From assembly GCF_030272615.1 (NCBI RefSeq), contig NC_081409.1:245831502-245895501 (forward strand): DNA of 64,000 nt, written 5' to 3'. Both the position numbers and the translations under genes were made by a program. The stretch is from Cryptomeria japonica (taxonomy: Eukaryota > Streptophyta > Pinopsida > Cupressales > Cupressaceae). Shown here piece after piece: positions 28,383 to 37,691 of the stretch; the first letter of the stretch is position 1, and each line of letters begins with the position of its first letter. A model generated the notes under the pieces. The model did not search any database and was not told the DNA's origin. It worked only from the letters and a program-made list of their open reading frames with translations.

Positions 28383-28838
28383 ATGGCTCAAACCCGATCA
28401 CGATCAAGGCAACGAGAAATAGAAATTGAGGAAGAAGAGGACAACCTCAATGAATTTCAAGAAGCACTTGGAGGAACTGGGAATGATGAAAACCCAAGTA
28501 CACCCACTCCTTCAACAATCGAAAGGGTTCAGCATAACCCTCATTTTAACAGATTATTCGATGAAATACTAAGGAGCAATGCGGATGCTCACTTTTTAAG
28601 ACTGGCTCAAGAAGGAGCCAAACTCCCCTCAGACTTTGATCTTGCCCAATTAAGACAAGCATCAGAAAGACAAAGTCGCCATGAGGAGGAAAGGCGTAGA
28701 GACCACATCAGATATAACATCCCTCGAGGTAACCCACCACCTCCTCCTCCTAATGAAATAGAGATGTTGCGGCAACAAGTTGAGAATCTCGCCCAGCAAC
28801 TTCATAGTGGTGTTAAAGACCAATCAATTTTCACTTAA
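28383..28838 (+). CDS. Gag N-terminal frame of the Gypsy element
   Basis: 151 codons beginning at ATG 28383, shortly after the leader. The protein starts with an Arg-rich MAQTRSRSRQRE stretch, then an acidic segment, a conserved-looking HNPHFNRLFDEILR region, a poly-Pro run (PPPPPP near residue 120) and a short coiled-coil-like EIEMLRQQVENLAQQL. The frame ends with TAA at 28836. The rest of Gag lies in the +1 frame, which opens at 28762. Full-length Gag-Pol therefore needs a +1 shift in the 28762-28838 overlap, or this copy has a 1-nt indel. Gag forms the cytoplasmic particle in which reverse transcription occurs. Confidence 0.8.
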   Translation: MAQTRSRSRQREIEIEEEEDNLNEFQEALGGTGNDENPSTPTPSTIERVQHNPHFNRLFDEILRSNADAHFLRLAQEGAKLPSDFDLAQLRQASERQSRHEEERRRDHIRYNIPRGNPPPPPPNEIEMLRQQVENLAQQLHSGVKDQSIFT

Positions 28839-31800
28839 CGACATCTGTCCCTATCCGTTTGACAGGAATCTTTATATGCCACCCTTTCCACGCGGGTTCG
28901 AAACACCAAAATTCGAAAAATATAGAGGAAAGGGAGATCCCCGCGATCATGTCCGAGAATTTCATTCTGCTTGTCTTGAAGTAGCTTATGAGGACACATA
29001 CTTAATGCGCCTTTTTCCCCAAAGCTTGGGAGGAACAACCACATCATGGTTTTCCCGACTTCCAGGAGGCATTAGAACATTTGAGGAACTCATCCAGAAG
29101 TTCCTATCTCATTACTCTTATAACATTGAACGTGACATCACCATGGCTGATCTATGCAATACCAAACAAAAACCAGGTGAACTATTCTCAGTATTCCTGC
29201 AACGATGGCGCCAAATGTCTAGCAGACGTTCTCTTCAGTTACCTGAACGAGAACTAGTGGAAATTTTCATTTCCAACTTAAACGAAGAAATGGAATTTCA
29301 CCTGGATGTCAAAGATACAGATTCTTTTAACGATATGATCACCAAGGGTATAAAATGTGAACGGGCACTCATCAAAAAAGGACTCATCAAAATCTTTAAT
29401 GAAACCAAAGATGGTCCTCGCCCGCGTTTCAATAGTGATAAACCGAACTTCTGGAACAAGAATAAGAATATCGTTAACGATGGAGTTGTGGATGCTCGGA
29501 CTGTCCAAAATGCACAACCTGTGGTTCGATTTGCAGGACAAAATCCTCCACCTCAAAATAACACAAATGTGCTTCCTAATCAAGTTCGCATCACATCTCA
29601 AGATGAACCAAGACCCCGTCCACAAAAACAAAAACGCACATACACTCCCTTAGGGGAACCCATTGAAACAGTGATGCGACAACTCATTTCTCAGAATTTG
29701 ATCACTCTACCTAAGTTATCGAATTATGAGCCTCAAGTCAAACCTGCATGGTGGAGAGATACTGAACACTGTGAGTTCCATCAAGGAAGAGGACACAAGA
29801 CAAGTAATTGTCATCGATTGAAAGATCTCATTCAGGATCTTATTGACCGAGGAGAAATTGAAATTGAAGGACATGACCCAAAAACAACCAATAATGATCA
29901 TCAGATGTTCAAGAATCCACTTCCATCACAAGATCAAAGGGGTCCTTTGACGTCCAGACGAGGTCCTGATACCACTGATTATACACAAGCTACGTATAAT
30001 TACACTGTCAATCACCTGTATGATGCCAGTGAACAAATTGCAACCATAACCTTCAAAAATCCCACCTCAAATTGCAATGTTGTTACACGTCGTGGCAAGG
30101 TCACCATCAAGGCAGCTCCACAAGGCACCACCTCCGTCCCAAAGCAGTACAATCTTGTGGAACAATTAGATAAAACGCCTGCGCTCATTTCCATTTTAGA
30201 GCTATTACGCCTGTCACCATCTCATAAAACTATCTTGGATCAAGCACTCCAAGAGGCGTCAGTCCCTGCAAACTTGAATACGGACCAGTTTCAAGCCATG
30301 GTTGGAAATCTAAAGTCATCACCTTGTCTCACTTTTTCTGAAAGTGACAACTCTTCTTTCCAACAACCTCATAATGCTTCACTACACATTGAAGGCTTTG
30401 TCAACCAACACAGGATCAAGCGAGTCTTGATTGATAATGGAGCAGGCCTAAACATTTGTACACTACAGTTGGTCACAGCATTGGGATATGCAATAGAATC
30501 AGTGGATCCTCGCAAGAAGATCACCATCAAGGCCTATGATGATGCAGAGCGTTCATCCAAAGGAGCTGTGGTACTACCAATCCGAGTAGGCCCCGTGGTA
30601 AAGCACATCATCTGTCAGGTTCTGGACCTTCCTCTGCCATATAATCTATTATTAGGGAGACCTTGGATACATGCCATGCAAGCCGTTCCATCTACCTACC
30701 ATCAATGTATCAAGTTCCCACATAATGGTGCAGAGATCACAATCCTGGGCGATGCAAATCCCTTTGCATTTTGCCATAATATCAGCCATCAACCAGAAAT
30801 TACTGTTCCTAATAATAGGGAAGCCATTTCCTCCACATCATATGTAAGTCCCGCCTCTCTTGCCAGTTCAAACACCCCTATACCCAAGCAAGAAAAGCTT
30901 AAGATGAAAGTAGCAGAGGAAGGTCCCGGGGAATATAACTTGAGTCAGCTCTTTTGTGTGGGACAAATGCCCACTTCTCCTAGAACACATGGTAAACCAC
31001 AGCAGTTGCTCCAGCAACCACTAATCACGCCAGCATGTGCCTTAACGCCTTTCATCCTTGGAAAGAGTCAAGAGGAAGAAACACAAGATGAGGACCTAGC
31101 GGACTGGATCTATAAAGATCCCATCACCACTGACAAACCGCAAGTTACACTTCCTACGGAACAATATGGCAAAGGCCTCCTCATTATGCAAAGAATGGGA
31201 TATGATGGTCAGAGTGCTTTGGGATACTGCAAACAAGGACGACATGAACCACTGCTGCCAGAGTTCAAGCCCAAAGGTAATACAGGCCTAGGCTTTGAAA
31301 AAGAGATCCTTCCTAAACTCAGATTCAAAGGAAAACCCAGCAAACCATTTTGCCCACCTACTGCAAAGAGGATACCTTTCATAATCAAAGCACCATCAAG
31401 AACTATCCCCACTGCCCCCTCAAGGCTCACAACTCCACCATCACCAATGTCAATCATCCCACCAAACGAACCAGTAATCCCATCAATAACACCAATAGCA
31501 GCAACAACTATATCAGAACCCGCAGCAACATCTATGGCACCAGTAGTTCCAGCAGAAACCACTGAGTCACCATTACCAATACTTCCAGTAACAAATCCTT
31601 TAAACCCCATCACGATTCCTGCAGCACCGATCACCACAAAGATACATAAACCAATCACACCTGCCGTATTTAACTCAAAAGATATCCCAGTACGGTATAG
31701 CAATCGAATGCTGGAAAGTGATTCAGAGACCGACTCACATGAGTGGGAATTCGATTCAGTGCAACTTAACACTTCAGATGAGGAAGACACATCACCACCT

Positions 31801-34800
31801 CCACCAGGCAAAGACATTCCTGTTTATGGAGAAGCACAGATAAAGACCACTTGGGTACCTGAGCTGGAAATATCTTCCACAAACCCTACGTCTCATCCTA
31901 CGCCTGATTCTGACAGGGAGAGTACCATCAATGACCTCCACCACACTGTCTTAACCCTCACTGATACTTCTAACGAACTTAACCTAATCGATGAAGTAAT
32001 GCCCATTATCCACCCTGAACTCATCGAATGGAACCAATCAAATCCCCCATGTCTTGACCTCTTCCAAAACGATGAGGCTATCATTGACTTTTTGGAATTA
32101 AGGGATAATCTACCAAGCAGGGATCACAAAGCTGGATTCGCCATTGAACTTAATAGCGCAGCATACTTCAGGGCGGATGCCAAATCCTTCAGCTGCAAAA
32201 ATATAACAATAAAACATGGATCTTCCAGTGAAAACCACACTGTGGCACTATTTGATCCGACAAAAGTAAAAAGAAAGAGCGTATCCAATGGTGAAAACCT
32301 CTCTGAGGCGCCTGAGGATGAAGGGTTTGACATCCTCCCTGCTAGTACACAACAGGAACGATCAACGATTCTTATCGAGGAAACCAAAGAATACAATGTG
32401 GGGACTCCTGAAAACCCTCATATCATACATCTGGCATCTCTTCTCACTCCAGAGGAACAGCCTCAATTTATAGAGTTCTTCCAACAGCGTCAGATCAACT
32501 TTGCATGGTCATATGCAGACATGCCTGGGCTTGATCCTGATTTAGTCATGCATCATCTCACAGTAGCAAAAGGAGCCAAACCTGTCAAGCAGAAGCTTCG
32601 TAAGATGCATCCTCAGATTGCCGTGCTAGTCAAAACAGAACTCAAGAAACTCCTGGATGTTGGTTTCATTAGACCAATTGATTATGCAGAATGGATCTCC
32701 AATATTGTGCCTGTCGGCAAACCAAAAGGGGGCATCCGCATTTGTACTGACTTCAGAGATCTAAATAAAGCATGTCCTAAGGATGACTTCCCTCTACCAA
32801 ATATTGACATCATAGTAGATTTGACAGCAGGACATGCCATGCTTTCACTCATGGATGGCTTTTCGGGATACAATCAAATAAAGATCGCACCAGAGGACCA
32901 ACATAAGACAGCCTTCACATGTCCATGGGGCACATACTGCTGGAATGTAATGCCTTTTGGTCTAAAGAATGCAGGAGCGACCTATCAAAGAGCAATGACC
33001 ACCATCTTCCATGACATGATGCATACTATGATGGAAGATTATGTGGATGATTTACTAGCAAAATCACTCACAAGAGAAGGACATCTCCATATCTTAGATC
33101 AAATCTTTGATAGACTGGAACAATACCATGTTCGACTCAACCCAAAGAAATGTGTCTTCGGAGTGACCTCCGGGAAGCTTCTAGGATACATTGTCTCAAG
33201 CAAAGGCATTGAGGTCGATCCAGCAAAGGTTAAGGCAATCATGGACATGCCACCTCCAAGGAATATCAGTCAGCTAAGGACACTACAAGGACGGCTTCAA
33301 TCCATCCGCAGATTCATTGCACAATTGGCTGATAAGTGTCACCCATTCACACACCTGCTACACAAGAACATCCGCTTTCAGTGGGATGCCCGATGCCAGC
33401 AAGCATTTCAGGCGCTTAAAGACTATCTCATGAATCCACCATTGTTGATGCCACCAGATCCAAGTAGACCGTTGTTACTTTATATCTCAGCGACAAGTAC
33501 AGCATTAGGTGTATTACTGGCACAACATAATGCAGAAGGCAAAGAGTGTGCTGTATACTACATCTCTCGTACACTGGTTGGCTATGAACTCAATTACACA
33601 CCTATTGAGCGAGCTTGCCTAGCAGTAATCCTGGCAGCCACTAAATTGCGGCACTATCTATTAACACACAAGGTACAACTCATTGCAAAGATTGATCCAC
33701 TCAAGTATTTACTCAGCAAAGCAGCATTGACAGGTCGCTTGGCCAAATGGGTAATGATTCTAAGTGAATTTGACATTGAGTATGTGGACCGTAAAGCTAT
33801 CAAAGGTCAAGTTATTGCAGATCAGTTGGCTGATGCACCTCTCATAGGCGATCATCCTCTCATTTCCAATTTTCCAGATGAAGAGATATTCATGATCACA
33901 GAAGCACAGCCATGGAAACTATATTTTGATGGTTCATACACTAGGCATGGCTCGGGGGCAGGCATTCTGTTTATCACACCTCAAGGTGATAGCATCCCGA
34001 AGTCTTACAGGCTCACATTTCCATGCACAAACAACATAGCAGAGTATGAGGCTTTGATCACAGGACTCAGGTTAGCCGTACAATGGAAATTACAAGAACT
34101 ACAAGTATATGGCGATTCCCAACTGGTCATTCGACAAGCAACTAATGAATATCAGACCAAAGATGATAAACTCATGCCATACAAGCAAATGGTGGACAGT
34201 CTAAAGACATCATTTACTACTATCACTTTTGAACAGATACCAAGAGATCAGAATCGAGCTGCTGACGCCATGGCTACCATCGCATCTCTACTAGATCTTC
34301 CACAGAATTCAACACGCTACGAGTTCTTGGTAGAACAACTTTGGATCCCCGCTTATGATATCCCCGAATCCGAAATGATATGTCGCCTTGTCGGTTCTGA
34401 ATCCCCATGGTACGGTGAGTTCTACACCTATCTTCGCGATCACACCCTTCCTCCCGACCAATCAAATAACCAACGAAAAACCTTCATTCGCCAAACTGCT
34501 CGATATACCATTATTGCCGAAACCCTATACCGACGTAGTCTTGATGGTACTCTCCTTCGATGTCTGGAACAAGATGAGATAACAAAGGCTTTGGAAGAAG
34601 TACATGAAGGAATTTGCGGGACTCATTCAAGTGGTCCATCACTCGCCAAGAAACTCTTGCGAGCTGGATATTATTGGCCATCTCTGGAAAAGGATTCCTA
34701 CTACTTTGTCAAAAAATGCAAGAAATGTCAAGTTCATGGCGACCTGATACATGCACCAGCTCAAGAACTGCAACCAATCACAACACCATGGCCTTTTTGT

Positions 34801-35664
34801 CAATGGGGTCTTGATCTTGTGGGTAAAATCCATCCATCTTCATCCAATGGCCATAAATTCATTATTACCGCCACCGAATATTTCACCAAGTGGATCGAAG
34901 TTGTTCCACTTACCCAAGTCACCGGCAAGCAGATCGCCTCATTCATCCTCAATTACATCATCTGTCGGTATGGTGTGCCCATGTCCATTGTCACAGATAA
35001 CGGTCTTCCTTTCAAAAATCAGGATGTCCGTGAGCTTTGTGAGAAATTTCATATCCAACACCGCTTTTCCACTCCCTATTACCCACAAGGCAATGGTCAG
35101 GCCGAAGCATCCAATAAAAACATATTGAGGATCCTAAAGAAGACAGTCAATGATGCCGGCCGTGATTGGCATGTTCAATTGAATCCAGCGCTATGGGCAT
35201 ATCGAACTAGCATTCGAACCCCTACAGGTGCAACTCCTTATTCATTGGTCTATGGTGTTGAAGCTATCTTACCTATTGAGGTCGAGATACCATCCTTACG
35301 AGTTTCATTGCACAATCTCATCGATGATGAAGCATACAGAGTCTCACGCCTTCAGGACTTGGAGCTACTTGATGAGAAGCGACAAGCTGCATACAATCAC
35401 CTCAAAGCCTATCAGCAGCGCATGAGCAGAAGTTACAATCACCGAGTTAGACCTCGTACATTTGAGGTAGGTGATCTTGTTCTTCGAGAAAATCCTCGCA
35501 ACCAACCAAACAGAGAACATCAAGGCAAGTTTGAATCAAACTGGTTGGGCCCATATGTTGTCACTGCTGTATTCGGGTCCGGGGCATATCAGTTGGCTAC
35601 ATCAGATGGAGAACCGCTCGCAGATCCAATCAATAGCATGCACCTCAAACGGTTTTATACCTAA
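28762..35664 (+). CDS. Gag-Pro-Pol polyprotein of the Tat-type Gypsy element
   Basis: Open for about 2300 codons; the first ATG is at 28876. Residue numbers count from 28780. Retrotrans_gag core about 48-150. Zinc-knuckle-like C331-x2-H334-x4-H339-x4-C344 (His replaces the second Cys). Aspartic protease LIDNGAG (D552) and LLLGRPWIH (about 623). G-patch 797-839. Pro/Thr-rich linker about 865-970, then an acidic stretch. RT about 1288-1460 with LMDGFSGYNQ (D1359) and YVDD (D1423, D1424). First RNase H about 1545-1680, with YISAT where an Asp is expected. Second RNase H 1712-1838 with D1717, E1755, D1779 and D1829 all present. Integrase with H1942, H1949, C1980, C1983 and core D2012, D2073, E2109 (exact D-x35-E spacing). 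It ends with a GKFESNWLGPY region and stop at 35662. All pol catalytic sets except the first RNase H are intact, so this copy may be enzymatically competent. Confidence 0.95.
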   Translation, partial: RCCGNKLRISPSNFIVVLKTNQFSLNDICPYPFDRNLYMPPFPRGFETPKFEKYRGKGDPRDHVREFHSACLEVAYEDTYLMRLFPQSLGGTTTSWFSRLPGGIRTFEELIQKFLSHYSYNIERDITMADLCNTKQKPGELFSVFLQRWRQMSSRRSLQLPERELVEIFISNLNEEMEFHLDVKDTDSFNDMITKGIKCERALIKKGLIKIFNETKDGPRPRFNSDKPNFWNKNKNIVNDGVVDARTVQNAQPVVRFAGQNPPPQNNTNVLPNQVRITSQDEPRPRPQKQKRTYTPLGEPIETVMRQLISQNLITLPKLSNYEPQVKPAWWRDTEHCEFHQGRGHKTSNCHRLKDLIQDLIDRGEIEIEGHDPKTTNNDHQMFKNPLPSQDQRGPLTSRRGPDTTDYTQATYNYTVNHLYDASEQIATITFKNPTSNCNVVTRRGKVTIKAAPQGTTSVPKQYNLVEQLDKTPALISILELLRLSPSHKTILDQALQEASVPANLNTDQFQAMVGNLKSSPCLTFSESDNSSFQQPHNASLHIEGFVNQHRIKRVLIDNGAGLNICTLQLVTALGYAIESVDPRKKITIKAYDDAERSSKGAVVLPIRVGPVVKHIICQVLDLPLPYNLLLGRPWIHAMQAVPSTYHQCIKFPHNGAEITILGDANPFAFCHNISHQPEITVPNNREAISSTSYVSPASLASSNTPIPKQEKLKMKVAEEGPGEYNLSQLFCVGQMPTSPRTHGKPQQLLQQPLITPACALTPFILGKSQEEETQDEDLADWIYKDPITTDKPQVTLPTEQYGKGLLIMQRMGYDGQSALGYCKQGRHEPLLPEFKPKGNTGLGFEKEILPKLRFKGKPSKPFCPPTAKRIPFIIKAPSRTIPTAPSRLTTPPSPMSIIPPNEPVIPSITPIAATTISEPAATSMAPVVPAETTESPLPILPVTNPLNPITIPAAPITTKIHKPITPAVFNSKDIPVRYSNRMLESDSETDSHEWEFDSVQLNTSDEEDTSPPPPGKDIPVYGEAQIKTTWVPELEISSTNPTSHPTPDSDRESTINDLHHTVLTLTDTSNELNLIDEVMPIIHPELIEWNQSNPPCLDLFQNDEAIIDFLELRDNLPSRDHKAGFAIELNSAAYFRADAKSFSCKNITIKHGSSSENHTVALFDPTKVKRKSVSNGENLSEAPEDEGFDILPASTQQERSTILIEETKEYNVGTPENPHIIHLASLLTPEEQPQFIEFFQQRQINFAWSYADMPGLDPDLVMHHLTVAKGAKPVKQKLRKMHPQIAVLVKTELKKLLDVGFIRPIDYAEWISNIVPVGKPKGGIRICTDFRDLNKACPKDDFPLPNIDIIVDLTAGHAMLSLMDGFSGYNQIKIAPEDQHKTAFTCPWGTYCWNVMPFGLKNAGATYQRAMTTIFHDMMHTMMEDYVDDLLAKSLTREGHLHILDQIFDRLEQYHVRLNPKKCVFGVTSGKLLGYIVSSKGIEVDPAKVKAIMDMPPPRNISQLRTLQGRLQSIRRFIAQLADKCHPFTHLLHKNIRFQWDARCQQAFQALKDYLMNPPLLMPPDPSRPLLLYISATSTALGVLLAQHNAEGKECAVYYISRTLVGYELNYTPIERACLAVILAATKLRHYLLTHKVQLIAKIDPLKYLLSKAALTGRLAKWVMILSEFDIEYVDRKAIKGQVIADQLADAPLIGDHPLISNFPDEEIFMITEAQPWKLYFDGSYTRHGSGAGILFITPQGDSIPKSYRLTFPCTNNIAEYEALITGLRLAVQWKLQELQVYGDSQLVIRQATNEYQTKDDKLMPYKQMVDSLKTSFTTITFEQIPRDQNRAADAMATIASLLDLPQNSTRYEFLVEQLWIPAYDIPESEMICRLVGSESPWYGEFYTYLRDHTLPPDQSNNQRKTFIRQTARYTIIAETLYRRSLDGTLLRCLEQDEITKALEEVHEGICGTHSSGPSLAKKLLRAGYYWPSLEKDSYYFVKKCKKCQVHGDLIHAPAQELQPITTPWPFCQWGLDLVGKIHPSSSNGHKFIITATEYFTKWIEVVPLTQVTGKQIASFILNYIICRYGVPMSIVTDNGLPFKNQDVRELCEKFHIQHRFSTPYYPQGNGQAEASNKNILRILKKTVNDAGRDWHVQLNPALWAYRTSIRTPTGATPYSLVYGVEAILPIEVEIPSLRVSLHNLIDDEAYRVSRLQDLELLDEKRQAAYNHLKAYQQRMSRSYNHRVRPRTFEVGDLVLRENPRNQPNREHQGKFESNWLGPYVVTAVFGSGAYQLATSDGEPLADPINSMHLKRFYT

Positions 35665-37678
35665 GGTATACATATCAGAAAATATCAAAAACATTCAGAA
35701 AATGTCCTAAAGAAAATACAAAACCATTCAAAACAAAAAAAAAAGTAAAGAAAAATCATGCATCCAAACGGTGAACAACCACTCCGGTGGCACCTTGGGT
35801 AAGTGTGATGGTGAAAACCTGGCAAATAGGCGCCACTCGTAAAGGCAATGGCTCCAGTATCTTTCAGGCTCGTTGTGATCACATTCATGCACATATACAT
35901 CCATCCATCCCAACCATGGCTTGTTATTCGATCTGCAATTATGATAGTACTCCATACATCTTGCATCCCGCTTTTTCATAGTCATGTCTAAAACTGGGGG
36001 CAATGCCTTTAACCTATTGATGGAAGTGGATTCTACATTGTCTTATGATTCATTAAGTTCTTCATTCAAACAATCATCAAAAATCCAAAAACATTCAAAA
36101 ATATCTCGCAAAAATACCAAAAACATTCAAAACAATTCAAAATCCAAAAACATCGACAAAACCATTGAAAAATCACACAAAAACATGGCAACACCTTGTA
36201 CATACTCATCCATGCAGATACCAAAACAAACATTGCGACAAACTACTCACACAATGACCATTTACCAAACAACCACACAATCCACATCAACAATCCAAAA
36301 CTGTCTTTAAAACAAGGATGCATCCTTCCTTACCAAAACAAAGACAAGATGATGTTTTCTTTGACAAGAAAATTCTGTTAGGCTGTCAAATACTTGGTTG
36401 ATTCGTGAGTAATTCATTTGTTTATCTGTATCGGGATCTTTCAGCATTGTTTTGTATCGTTTGCGCATTAATTCCGATGAAGTTCTGGGGCATGTACTAA
36501 TGGTGTCTACGTGGGAAGTTCACTAAGCTACGTAATCTTATGCCAAATACAGTCATAGATCATTACGGCTTGCTGACTACAGCGTATACCTCGACCATAT
36601 GAGCATGAACCATTACCAAGGATCCATATTCTTTATTCTTTATGTATATACTATTTGTTTACAGGTACAATGCTCATTCTTTGGTTCCTCCTCATCCAAT
36701 TTGGATAAAGGTTTTTATTTCTTAGTACGGTATGCACTTGTCTCAGGATATGATCAGCCTAAGATCAAGGAGGACGATCCAAGTCATGCATGAAAGGAGA
36801 TAATCCTTGTCTGTTCTGCAAGCAATACTCAGGTCAACTTGATCCATTATATCAAGTTGCTTGTATTAACTTGCTATATCAAATCCATGCAAGCAATACT
36901 CAGGTCAACTTGATCCATTATATCAAGTTGCTTGTATTAACTTGCTATATAAAATCCATGTAAGAAATACTCTGGTCATCTTGAATCATTATGTCAAGTT
37001 GCTTGTATTTTCTTACAACATTTTAAAAGCTCAATGATGAAAAATAAAGCACTATGGATCATCATTCCATCTCATTTGTATATATTGCATTCCATTGCAT
37101 TCCATCCATCCATACATTCATAAATAGCTGCATATCATTCATACATAGTAATGACAATGGATACTCTATTTTCCTCTTCTTCCATAGGAATGTAATAGGT
37201 CCTCCATTTCTTCTATCTAACATTGAACCCCTCCCCACCCTCCCCATCTCGATAATCACCATCACATACCCTACATCGTGTCCCCATCAACCTAATCAAG
37301 CCACGTTCATCACCATCCATCTCTAAATAGGAGGGATTGTGTTTCCTATCCTAAGTCATCCAATAAGTCAAGCCAGTTACTCTGTCTACACAGATACATC
37401 GACTCCCACACACCTAGACTATCAACAGATACTCTGATCAAGTATCTTCGGGTCTCAACAGGTAATCGATTATGGTAATCCTAGACTACATCAGGCATTT
37501 ATCATAATGACCTAGTCTCAACGGGGCTGCCATGATTCCCCACAACCATCCATCACACGCACATACTATCAATTGATCAACCAATCAAACATACCACCCA
37601 TTAAATTTACATTTTATGGGGCATTTCTTCACACCTATTTTTCTTTCTTTGAAACGACGCGATAAACCGCACCGTCTC
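35665..37678 (+). other. 3' noncoding region of the Gypsy element
   Basis: About 2 kb between the integrase stop and the polypurine tract, a place where some elements carry an env-like gene. The frames present (for example 35984-36310, 37054-37326) are short and low-complexity, with no signal peptide or membrane pattern I trust. A-rich AAACATTCAAAA words dominate 36060-36190. It also holds the 71-bp hairpin repeats at 36818-37010. Confidence 0.6.
36818..37010 (+). repeat. 71-bp tandem repeat with internal hairpin
   Basis: Units at 36818-36888 and 36889-36959 are almost identical; a third diverged copy starts at 36960. Each contains CAACTTGAT-7 nt-ATCAAGTTG, a 9-bp perfect stem (partly decayed in the third copy). 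It lies just upstream of the polypurine tract region in the Gypsy RNA. Confidence 0.9.
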
Positions 37679-37691
37679 AAAGAGGGGCAAA
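37679..37691 (+). other. Polypurine tract of the Gypsy element
   Basis: AAAGAGGGGCAAA immediately before the TG of the 3' LTR. This is the site for plus-strand DNA priming. Confidence 0.85.

Noticed and set aside
28813-28866. Possible short intron (GT...TTGACAG) joining the two Gypsy frames
   Set aside because: About 53 nt is too short for a typical plant intron, and removing it does not bring the frames into phase.
31209-31817. 202-codon minus-strand frame inside the Gypsy pol
   Set aside because: Antisense shadow of the Pro/Thr-rich linker; no independent evidence.
35665-37678. Possible env-like gene in the Gypsy 3' region
   Set aside because: Only short low-complexity frames; no credible signal peptide, membrane segment or coiled coil.
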